From: Candidatus Aminicenantota bacterium
Lineage (GTDB): Bacteria; Acidobacteriota; Aminicenantia; UBA2199
NCBI GenBank assembly: GCA_020355945.1
Contig: CP070627.1
Location: 6,761,219-6,769,502 of the forward strand
DNA: 8,284 bases
Reading direction: 5' to 3'
Shown here: piece by piece, positions 1 through 5,983 of the stretch
How the letters are laid out: the number at the start of each line of letters is the position of its first letter
How positions within the stretch are numbered: position 1 is the first letter of the stretch
Position numbers and translations under genes: made by a program
The notes under the pieces: model-generated
The model's database searches: none
The model's input: only the letters and a program-made list of their open reading frames with translations
What the model was told of the DNA's origin: nothing

Positions 1-124
1 TGGTGAATGATTTTATCCCGGTGGTGATTGATTTTTTCCTGGTGGTCAGTGATTTCTTGCCGGTGGTGAATCATTTTATGATGGTGGTAAATGGTTTTAT
101 ATCGGTGGCCAGTTCATTTATTTT
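1..124. repeat. 21-bp tandem repeat, about six copies, runs off the left edge
   Basis: Units begin with GGTGG at positions 20, 41, 62, 83 and 104, exactly 21 bp apart, and a sixth partial unit occupies 1-19. Each unit reads roughly GGTGGT-rAT-GATTTTaTcc and copies differ at several positions. Since 21 is a multiple of three, each reading frame gives a 7-residue repeat. On the minus strand one frame is open from 113 to the edge with a His-His-Arg-Asp-Lys-Ile-Ile-like heptad. On the plus strand one frame (3-128) gives a hydrophobic Val-Val-x-Asp-Phe heptad ending in TGA. Another minus frame has a stop in the fourth unit. I cannot tell whether either strand is translated, because the array continues outside the window. 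Confidence 0.9.
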
Positions 125-305
125 CTGATATAAGAAAAACAAACAACAGAACGGAATATTTTTTGGCCTGTGCCTTCTCCTTCTTCTCCTTCTCTAAGTT
201 AACAATCGTTGACTGATTTTTCAATGTCTTTTACATTTCGAGTTACAACAGTTAGATTATTTTGATTAATTCGGAAATAACGCAAGTGTCTAATAAATAT
301 TTCAA
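114..305 (-). pseudogene. Remnant of a VapC-type PIN-domain toxin gene, internally deleted and frameshifted
   Basis: From a TTG at 305 the minus strand reads Leu-Lys-Tyr-Leu-Leu-Asp-Thr-Cys-Val-Ile-Ser-Glu-Leu-Ile-Lys, which matches the canonical VapC/PIN N-terminus including the first catalytic Asp. After that it runs into a stop at about 252. In another frame, at about 260-220, the DNA reads Asn-Asn-Leu-Thr-Val-Val-Thr-Arg-Asn-Val-Lys-Asp-Ile-Glu-Lys, which matches the PIN C-terminal Thr-Arg-Asn-x-Lys-Asp-Phe motif. An intact PIN toxin is about 130 residues; the roughly 90-residue middle with the other acidic residues is missing. A second frame change near 213 would continue as Thr-Ile-Val-Asn-Leu to a stop at 114. 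The TTG overlaps the stop of the antitoxin fragment, as in intact modules. The product should be inactive. I infer family membership from motif recognition only. Confidence 0.72.
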
Positions 306-457
306 AGTTTAACCTCTCTACCAAAATCTTTATCCCTTTCCAGGTCGATCCCGGAATTGTATAGGGGAGAATTTTCGAAAAACTCAACTAAAGAATCCTG
401 GGGTTCGGTTTCTATCTCCAGTAAATCATCTGATTCATCCGGAGGAACTGGTGTCAG
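302..457 (-). pseudogene. C-terminal fragment of a VapB/Phd-like antitoxin gene
   Basis: The frame ending in TGA at 304-302 encodes an acidic stretch rich in Glu and Asp, then Val-Glu-Phe-Phe-Glu-Asn-Ser-Pro-Leu, then Ile-Asp-Leu-Glu-Arg-Asp-Lys-Asp-Phe-Gly-Arg-Glu-Val-Lys-Leu at the very end. This Ser-Pro-Leu ... Asp-Leu-x-Arg ... Gly-Arg-x-x-x-Leu tail is what I associate with small antitoxins placed directly before PIN toxins. The stop overlaps the toxin TTG by 3 nt. The frame is open only back to 490, with a stop just before that and no ATG or GTG in it; a CTG at 457 is the only plausible start. The DNA-binding N-terminus is therefore probably lost, and the fragment abuts and slightly overlaps the 3' end of the membrane gene at 463. 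Confidence 0.55.
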
Positions 458-462
458 GTAAT

Positions 463-1836
463 TTATTTCACCCGGATTTCTTTCAGGGTATTATTTTTTA
501 CTTCAGTATCCGGTATAAGCGCTGCAATGAGAGCCGCACATTCGCTATCCCCTGCTGATGCAGCAGCCACTGCGGTTTCCGCCAGGACAGCGGATTTTTT
601 TATATCGCCTTTTATCTCCTTAACCATATCGAACAATTGCCCGATGGTTTCCCCGGACCATTCCCTATGCCCTGTTTTTGCGACAATCAAAGCCATTTCT
701 TTAAAGGCCGGTAATTTCTCCGTGCGAAATAAGGTCCGGGCTGCCTGGATGGCCTGTTTTAAAATTTCTTCCCTGCCTTTTTTACCTGTTGTTATGGAAA
801 CGGCATCAGCCACTTCCATGAGGGCATGGAATCTTATCCTGGCAATCCCGATATTATTAGTTGTACGGATGGCCATTTGAATGTCTCCTGCTGCTGCAAT
901 GAGCAGGGCGATTTCTTTGAGGACATGATATTGCTGTATGGGGTCTTTTATGGTTTTAACCATTTTAATAACCCGGGGGAATATTTCTCTTTGCCATTGG
1001 CTGTCCCCGGTGCGGGTAATGGCCGCTGTAATTTCTTTGAGGGCATTGGATTTATGCTCTACACCCGGTATGGTATTGACTGCATCCAGTAAATGAACGA
1101 CAGCATCCGGGTTATCTACTGACCGCACGTGGTCTCGAAATCTCTCCTGCCAATCTCCTTTATATATAAAATAAGCGGAGAACATCAAGACAAGGAGGAT
1201 TACCAGGGGTGCAATTAAAAATTTTGCATTGTTTTTGGTTATTTCCGGTTTTAATTTTTTATATCGATGGATGGTAAAATATCCCAATAAAAAACTGGTG
1301 AACAGCCCCAGGTATTTCCCGGAACAAAACATTTTCAACAGCAGCAAAGGTGTACAAACGATTAAAATCAAACCCTGGTCAAATGTAAGGGATTTTATTC
1401 CAAAGCTTTCTACTACAGGTATGGTAAGATACAACCATAAAAGAAACAAAGATATTAACACACCGACACAACCACCATGCCAGTTTAATTTGTTTGCAAA
1501 TTTATAATATCCTATTACTCCCGCCCCCAGCAGGTATAGCATAAATATATAGAATAGAAAATTTATAATTTTTTCATCAACACACCATACGGAAAATTTT
1601 GTTTGCATGATGCCAAAGAGAGGCACATAATAGAGTAATTTCTTTACAAAAAGTATGACAAGAGTGACAACAGCGGCTTTGATTACAGTATCTCGGTGGA
1701 CTTTTATTAAAAGCGGGATTTTTTTTGTGAAAAACGTATCTATTCGTTTTTTATACTGCTCCAGCAGGATCGATACCGCAGTAAAGAGCAGTAAGAGACA
1801 TGCGAAAAGAACAAGGGCCCCATCTGGTACCATCAT
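463..1836 (-). CDS. Multi-pass membrane protein with C-terminal helical repeats (paralog 3 of 3)
   Basis: The 457-residue product is unrecognised. Residues 1-225 form a membrane domain with hydrophobic segments near 7-25, 52-68, 90-111, 123-143, 155-170, 175-189 and 206-225. Residues 240-457 are soluble and helical, with units of about 34-41 residues marked by Ala-Leu-Lys-Glu-Ile-Ala and Gly-Asp-x-x-Trp-like turns near 277, 317, 350, 388 and 429, similar in style to TPR/HEAT solenoids. A motif shared with both upstream paralogs spans 65-88 (Tyr-Tyr-Val-Pro ... Gln-Thr-x-Phe-Ser-Val-Trp), but the second Trp is Cys85 here. Cys-Ser-Gly-Lys-Tyr-Leu-Gly at 171-177 is also shared. The ATG at 1836 overlaps the upstream stop by 4 bp. 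A second ATG at 1833 lies 7 nt from an AAGGA and may be the true start. A scaffold or sensor role in the envelope is only inference. Confidence 0.9.
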   Translation of the reverse strand: MMVPDGALVLFACLLLLFTAVSILLEQYKKRIDTFFTKKIPLLIKVHRDTVIKAAVVTLVILFVKKLLYYVPLFGIMQTKFSVWCVDEKIINFLFYIFMLYLLGAGVIGYYKFANKLNWHGGCVGVLISLFLLWLYLTIPVVESFGIKSLTFDQGLILIVCTPLLLLKMFCSGKYLGLFTSFLLGYFTIHRYKKLKPEITKNNAKFLIAPLVILLVLMFSAYFIYKGDWQERFRDHVRSVDNPDAVVHLLDAVNTIPGVEHKSNALKEITAAITRTGDSQWQREIFPRVIKMVKTIKDPIQQYHVLKEIALLIAAAGDIQMAIRTTNNIGIARIRFHALMEVADAVSITTGKKGREEILKQAIQAARTLFRTEKLPAFKEMALIVAKTGHREWSGETIGQLFDMVKEIKGDIKKSAVLAETAVAAASAGDSECAALIAALIPDTEVKNNTLKEIRVK

Positions 1837-3236
1837 TTTTTCCTTATTTTTTCCCGGATTTTTGTTAAAACGCTGTTTCTAATTTTAAAATTTGGTATCA
1901 TAGCGGCGACCGCCTTCGCCCATGCGGTATCTCCTGTTTTTAATATTTCTAAGGCCAGTTTTTTGATGGTTTTGCATTTGACTTCCCGGCTTTTTATCAT
2001 TTTCGCCGCACCCACTGCCTTTTGGTAAATGGTCTTTGCCCAATCAACCTCCCCTGCTTCCACGGCAGCCAGGGCGATTTCTTTAAAGGCCTCGGATTTA
2101 TGCTGCCAGGGCCTGATCAGGCTTACCTTGTCCATGGCCTGCTGCAAAATTTCTTTTGCCCATTTTTGTTTTTCCAGGGTGGAAATCGCTTTAAATATTT
2201 TAATGAAGGTGTCGAATTTCACCTGGGCAACTTCGATGGTATGGGCTGTATCCACAGCCCACCGGATATTCCCGCTTTCCAGGATCATCACTGCGACGTC
2301 TTGAAGAAGGTTGGCTTTAAAGTAGACAATGCCTATGGTCTGAGTCCCCTTGATCATTTTTTGGTATATCTTCTTGCTCCATTGGATATCCTCTTTTTTA
2401 ATTGTTAAAAGGATTTGTTGGAGGGCCTTGTGTCTCACCCTCTCATGGTGTATAGTAGGTGCTGCATCCAGTAAATCCATCACCGCTCTCTCGCTTTTTG
2501 CCGTTTCCAGGCGGTGAGAGATTCTTTTCTCCCAATTCCCAGGGAAATAAAAAAAACTGAAAACAATAAACCCGGCTAGAATTAACCCGGGGGCCAGTAA
2601 AAATTTTGCCTTACTCCCTGTTATCACCGGTTTGATTTTTTTATATCTATCGATGACAAAAACACCCAGTACAAAGCTGGTTAAAAGCCCTAAATACTTC
2701 CCGGTGCATACCATTTTTAACACCACCAGCGGTGCCAAAATTAACAGCGCCAGTAAATGCCAGAGGGTAATGGGATACTCCAGGTTTAATTTAAAAAAAA
2801 TAATAACGAGAACAAACAATAATAAAAATGGAGAAATATTAGGCTTTTTTTTATATGCCTCGAATTTCTTCTCTATTGATTTGGACTGTATAAATCCTTT
2901 TTTTATCCCGATTAATAGTATCACCACCAACTGTAAAACCAGGATAATGTACAGTATAATCAGGGTTTTTTCATTCACCCACCATACGGAAAATTTTGTT
3001 TGTATCATTCCCGGTACCGGCATATAATAGATCAACTTTTTTAAAAAAAGGATAAAAACCCCGAGAGCAAAACCTTTACTTACGGTATCCCAGGGGAATT
3101 TCATTAAAAACCGGGATTTTTTTTTCAAAAAAGCGTTGATGCGGTCTTTATACGGTTCCAGCAGCAGGACCGCCAATATGAACACCAGTAAGAAAAAAGC
3201 CGTAAGAATAAGTTCGTATTTTATTTGTTCAATCAT
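1833..3236 (-). CDS. Multi-pass membrane protein with C-terminal helical repeats (paralog 2 of 3)
   Basis: The 467-residue product is of unknown function and is homologous along its length to the genes on both sides. Hydrophobic segments lie near 9-26, 54-70, 91-110, 135-149, 160-175, 182-195 and 213-230. A Lys-rich loop at 112-131 is longer than in the paralogs. The shared motif at 66-90 reads Lys-Lys-Leu-Ile-Tyr-Tyr-Met-Pro ... Ile-Gln-Thr-Lys-Phe-Ser-Val-Trp-Trp-Val. The counterpart of Cys-Ser-Gly-Lys-Tyr-Leu-Gly is Cys-Thr-Gly-Lys-Tyr-Leu-Gly at 177-183. The C-terminal half carries five helical units with turns near 282, 321, 356, 395 and 435; the last two read Ala-Gly-Glu-Val-Asp-Trp-Ala and Thr-Gly-Asp-Thr-Ala-Trp-Ala. 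The ATG at 3236 lies 5 nt downstream of a GGAG and overlaps the previous gene by 8 bp, so translational coupling is likely. Confidence 0.92.
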   Translation of the reverse strand: MIEQIKYELILTAFFLLVFILAVLLLEPYKDRINAFLKKKSRFLMKFPWDTVSKGFALGVFILFLKKLIYYMPVPGMIQTKFSVWWVNEKTLIILYIILVLQLVVILLIGIKKGFIQSKSIEKKFEAYKKKPNISPFLLLFVLVIIFFKLNLEYPITLWHLLALLILAPLVVLKMVCTGKYLGLLTSFVLGVFVIDRYKKIKPVITGSKAKFLLAPGLILAGFIVFSFFYFPGNWEKRISHRLETAKSERAVMDLLDAAPTIHHERVRHKALQQILLTIKKEDIQWSKKIYQKMIKGTQTIGIVYFKANLLQDVAVMILESGNIRWAVDTAHTIEVAQVKFDTFIKIFKAISTLEKQKWAKEILQQAMDKVSLIRPWQHKSEAFKEIALAAVEAGEVDWAKTIYQKAVGAAKMIKSREVKCKTIKKLALEILKTGDTAWAKAVAAMIPNFKIRNSVLTKIREKIRKK

Positions 3237-4290
3237 TTTTTCTCCATTTTTCCCGGATGTCCCGGATTCCTTTAAGGGCGCTATTTCTTATTTCCGCATA
3301 GGGTATACCTTTGGCCACCGATGTTGCCCATTGAATATCACCGCTTCTGGCAATAGCCACGGCAATATCTTTAATGACCTTGTATCTCTTTTTTATGGGA
3401 TATATGGTCTTCGCCGCTTCAATCACTCTTAGAAACATTTTCCTCTTCCACTGCAGATCCCCTGTCTCTACAATCTTCCCGGTGATTGCTTTAAGGGCAT
3501 TCACACGAAACGGCTCATCGTTTATTGTATGTGCCGCCTCTAATAAATCTTCAACCGCCTGTTGGCTGTTTGCTGCTTGCACCTTGCCCTTGAATTTTTC
3601 CCCCGGGTTTCCCGTGAATTGAAAAAAACTGAAAACCCCAAAGGCGATTAACAGGAATAAAGGTAGAATTAAACTTTTTGCATTATTCCTGGTTATTTTC
3701 GGTTTTAATTTTTTCCAGGTATGGGTAATCAAAACCCCCAATAAAAAAGCGGTTAAAAGCCCCAGGTATTTCCCGGAGCAGCACATTTTCAACAGCAGTA
3801 AAGGTGTAAAAATGATTAAAAGCAAACCCTTATCAAATTTAAGGGATATATTTAATCCATTTGATACGGACATCATAAAAGAAATCCCCAATAAAAGGAA
3901 AAATATTAATATACCCACATAGCGTTCATACTTTACCGGTTTGGTTCCGGATACAAAATATCCTATCACTGCCGCCCCAAGCAGGAATAAAATAAATATA
4001 TAGTATAGAAAGATCAGGACGTTTCCATCGACCCACCATACGGAAACTCCTGTTTGAATGACCCCGACGAAAGGTACATAATAAATCATTTTCCTGGAAA
4101 AAAGCATATAAAACCAGAGAGAAAAAATGGTGATAAGGTCATCCCGGGAAACCTTCATGGGAAACAGGATATAGGTGGCAAAAAAAGATTGTATTACTCT
4201 ATTATATTTTTCCTGCAAGGCCACTGCCCCAAGAAACACCACTAAAAAACATGCGCCAACCATGAAGTAAATGTTTACCTTATCAATCAT
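3229..4290 (-). CDS. Multi-pass membrane protein with short helical-repeat tail (paralog 1 of 3)
   Basis: The 353-residue product is of unknown function. It aligns without large gaps to residues 1-320 of the paralog at 463-1836: membrane segments near 8-25, 51-66, 91-112, 124-141, 155-169, 176-190 and 207-223, the Tyr-Tyr-Val-Pro ... Gln-Thr-x-x-Ser-Val-Trp-Trp-Val motif at 70-87, and Cys-Ser-Gly-Lys-Tyr-Leu-Gly at 171-177. It has only two Gly-Asp-turn units (near 277 and 317). It then jumps to a terminal segment, Arg-Asn-Ser-Ala-Leu-Lys-x-Ile, that matches the end of the longer paralogs. The difference of about 112 residues equals three repeat units. The ATG at 4290 begins 3 nt after the stop of the zinc-ribbon gene. 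I see no clear Shine-Dalgarno there, so reinitiation from that gene is probable. Confidence 0.9.
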   Translation of the reverse strand: MIDKVNIYFMVGACFLVVFLGAVALQEKYNRVIQSFFATYILFPMKVSRDDLITIFSLWFYMLFSRKMIYYVPFVGVIQTGVSVWWVDGNVLIFLYYIFILFLLGAAVIGYFVSGTKPVKYERYVGILIFFLLLGISFMMSVSNGLNISLKFDKGLLLIIFTPLLLLKMCCSGKYLGLLTAFLLGVLITHTWKKLKPKITRNNAKSLILPLFLLIAFGVFSFFQFTGNPGEKFKGKVQAANSQQAVEDLLEAAHTINDEPFRVNALKAITGKIVETGDLQWKRKMFLRVIEAAKTIYPIKKRYKVIKDIAVAIARSGDIQWATSVAKGIPYAEIRNSALKGIRDIREKWRKND

Positions 4291-4293
4291 TTT

Positions 4294-5238
4294 TTATCGG
4301 TTCTTTTGATCGAGAAAATCTTCCCTTGATATCTCATAGGCAATTTCACTGCCTTTTATCCCCAGGCTTCCGGCTCGAAGTTCATCAGCATTACCCATAA
4401 AGCCATAGTTTATCTTTTGTAACTCTTTACGGATATAGTTCAGTATGGTACTGGTTTTTTGCCAATCCGAGGACCCGCATTCCTTATCTATCCATATCCA
4501 ATCGATATTTTCAGTAAGATTTTGCGAAATAGAGGCCGGCTCAATAGAGGCATCCCACCGGAACCAGTGCTGCACATGATGCCTCTGTTTCCTGACATAA
4601 TGCTCGCTTCCCTTGATGGTATCATGGCAAGTCCCGGTATTCCAGGTTTCCATGTACTTTTTAAGATTCTCCGACTTATCCAGGGACTTTTCAATGGTGA
4701 CGGCAATTTTACCGGTATGAAACATATAAAACTGCCAATCCTTGATGAGACTGCCGCAGGAATGGCATATGCCCCGAAGCGTACTCTCACCCGGAGACCT
4801 GGGAAAAAATTCCCCGGAACATTCATGACAGTGGTTATACAGTAAGCCCCCGGTAAGGTAGGTGATATAAGGGACACCCACGGCTAAACTCCAATCTCCA
4901 TGAACCTGCGAAGAAATGTTCCCGGAAGCGGAACATTGACAGGCAAATTGAATGGACATGGGGTCAAAACAATGAGGACAAATGGGATCAATTTCTTTGT
5001 TTTTCATCCATTTTGCCAGAGCAGAAAAGGCATTCAACACAAATAACAAGAGGATGAGTAATAAAAACGCCACCAATGCAGATAATGCTATACCTATAAC
5101 CACGGGTTGGGTCTTCCGGGTCCATAGGTCCAACACCCCCCATAGCCCGGCTAATGCAGCCAAAACCACATACCACCTGCGCAGAACCGCTCCAATAAAA
5201 TAATTCCTGGATATCCATCGTACATTTAATAATTCCAT
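4294..5238 (-). CDS. Membrane-anchored zinc-ribbon protein
   Basis: The 314-residue product is of unknown function. Two hydrophobic helices lie near 22-39 and 46-70. A soluble region follows with four cysteine pairs: Cys-Pro-His-Cys at 87/90, Cys-Gln-Cys at 100/102, Cys-His-Glu-Cys at 137/140 and Cys-His-Ser-Cys at 158/161. The pattern fits one or two zinc ribbons. The C-terminal 120 residues are rich in Trp and His and include Ile-Asp-Trp-Ile-Trp-Ile-Asp near 243-249; I recognise no enzyme motif there. The ATG at 5238 lies 6 nt after a GGAG (5248-5245), which supports this start. The gene is followed 3 nt later by the first of the three membrane paralogs, so it probably works with them at the membrane. 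The short helical hairpin at the N-terminus puts both protein ends on the same side, likely the cytoplasm. Confidence 0.9.
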   Translation of the reverse strand: MELLNVRWISRNYFIGAVLRRWYVVLAALAGLWGVLDLWTRKTQPVVIGIALSALVAFLLLILLLFVLNAFSALAKWMKNKEIDPICPHCFDPMSIQFACQCSASGNISSQVHGDWSLAVGVPYITYLTGGLLYNHCHECSGEFFPRSPGESTLRGICHSCGSLIKDWQFYMFHTGKIAVTIEKSLDKSENLKKYMETWNTGTCHDTIKGSEHYVRKQRHHVQHWFRWDASIEPASISQNLTENIDWIWIDKECGSSDWQKTSTILNYIRKELQKINYGFMGNADELRAGSLGIKGSEIAYEISREDFLDQKNR

Positions 5239-5248
5239 TTATTTCTCC
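5236..5248 (-). promoter_or_regulatory. Ribosome binding site and start of the zinc-ribbon gene
   Basis: The minus strand reads GGAG, six bases, then ATG. This is the only good Shine-Dalgarno in the 88-bp gap and sits just downstream of the hairpin at 5270-5301. Confidence 0.7.
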
Positions 5249-5269
5249 TATATTCTTTGCCTTCGGCGA

Positions 5270-5301
5270 CCAGGGGCTCTTTTTGAAAAAACCGCCCCTG
5301 G
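5270..5301. repeat. Hairpin element (CCAGGGGC / GCCCCTGG) in the gap between the sigma-like and zinc-ribbon genes
   Basis: The arms CCAGGGGC (5270-5277) and GCCCCTGG (5294-5301) are perfect 8-bp complements. The T-run and A-run between them can extend the stem inward. On the minus strand the element is flanked by GCGGGGT before and by TCGCCGAAGGC after, where GCC-GAA-GGC is itself a mini-hairpin. I recall such GGGGTCCAGGGG ... CCCTGG-CGCCG-AGGC elements as dispersed intergenic repeats in Desulfovibrio-like genomes. No T-tract follows on the transcribed side, so it is more likely a dispersed repeat or mRNA-processing hairpin than a terminator. Confidence 0.7.
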
Positions 5302-5326
5302 ACCCCGCAAAAACTTTTCATTAAAA

Positions 5327-5983
5327 TCAAAAAAACAGCAGGATTTCTTCTAACAATTTTCGGTTCTCCCGCAGCTTGTTCTTCAACTGGGTTTTGATCC
5401 GGGACACCCTGCTTTCCGTGATGGTTCCTTCTCCTTTTTTCGCATAATAATCAATAAACTCCTTGTTTTTAATCACACCGGTATTGAGTTTTGAAAGAAT
5501 AAATTCCATAAAAAGCTTCTCTGTTTTGGAAAAATGTTCCCCTGGCAAGATACTCCCGATCCGCCCCTGGAGATTGCCGATCTCTTCCAGGTCCGGTTCT
5601 TCTATACCCTGTTTTTCCAGGTCTTCCAGGAATTCTTCCACCAACCGGAACCACTGGTTTTGCTTCTTTATCCGGTTTACCATTCGCCGCTGAAAGATAA
5701 AAATAAAAGCGGACACAAATTTTTCAATCACAGGTTCGCTGTCTTCAATAAGAATCTCTTTTATATCGATATCCTGGGCCTGGAATCGCTGCAGCAGGTA
5801 TTCCGATGTTTCCCGGTAAACATCTTTTAAATCCTCCCGGTCCAGGAATGAGGCACGTTTCCCATAGGTGAGACAGTATTTCCATAATATATCATGGATA
5901 ATGTCAAAATGGTCTTCCAGCGGGTCCGCAGGATCGATACTCTTTTCTTCAAAGGCAGTGTAGATTTGTTTAAATAATTTCAT
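5327..5983 (-). CDS. Small helical protein, possible sigma-70-family factor or HTH regulator
   Basis: The 218-residue product appears all-helical and lacks membrane segments. Residues 50-66 (Asp-Leu-Lys-Asp-Val-Tyr-Arg-Glu-Thr-Ser-Glu-Tyr-Leu-Leu) resemble the sigma region 2 pattern Asp-Leu-x-Gln-Glu-x-x-x-x-Leu. Residues 92-110 (Ala-Phe-Ile-Phe ... Arg-Arg-Met-Val-Asn-Arg-Ile-Lys-Lys) resemble the following helix of region 2. Residues 147-208 (Leu-Pro-Gly ... Ser-Lys-Thr-Glu-Lys ... Thr-Glu-Ser-Arg-Val-Ser-Arg-Ile-Lys ... Lys-Leu-Arg) look like region 4 with its recognition helix. The assignment is tentative; an anti-sigma-like or purely structural helical protein cannot be excluded. The ATG at 5983 is chosen because it follows GGAGGA at 8-nt spacing and overlaps the FGE-like stop as ATGA; a start at 6031 would lengthen the protein by 16 residues without such support. 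Confidence 0.85.
   Translation of the reverse strand: MKLFKQIYTAFEEKSIDPADPLEDHFDIIHDILWKYCLTYGKRASFLDREDLKDVYRETSEYLLQRFQAQDIDIKEILIEDSEPVIEKFVSAFIFIFQRRMVNRIKKQNQWFRLVEEFLEDLEKQGIEEPDLEEIGNLQGRIGSILPGEHFSKTEKLFMEFILSKLNTGVIKNKEFIDYYAKKGEGTITESRVSRIKTQLKNKLRENRKLLEEILLFF

Noticed and set aside
1..124. CRISPR array
   Set aside because: Units are contiguous 21-bp repeats with no unique spacers and no cas gene in view.
3..128. Plus-strand hydrophobic gene end entering from the left
   Set aside because: The open frame follows from the 21-bp period and low stop density of the repeat; without sequence to the left it cannot be supported as a gene.
199..387. 62-residue protein starting at 387
   Set aside because: Its first part reads the antitoxin fragment in the wrong frame and its last part is the PIN C-terminal remnant, so it is a chance fusion across a pseudogene.
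2022..2408. Plus-strand open frames across the membrane genes
   Set aside because: They are antisense to well-supported paralogous genes and lack ribosome binding sites or recognisable domains.
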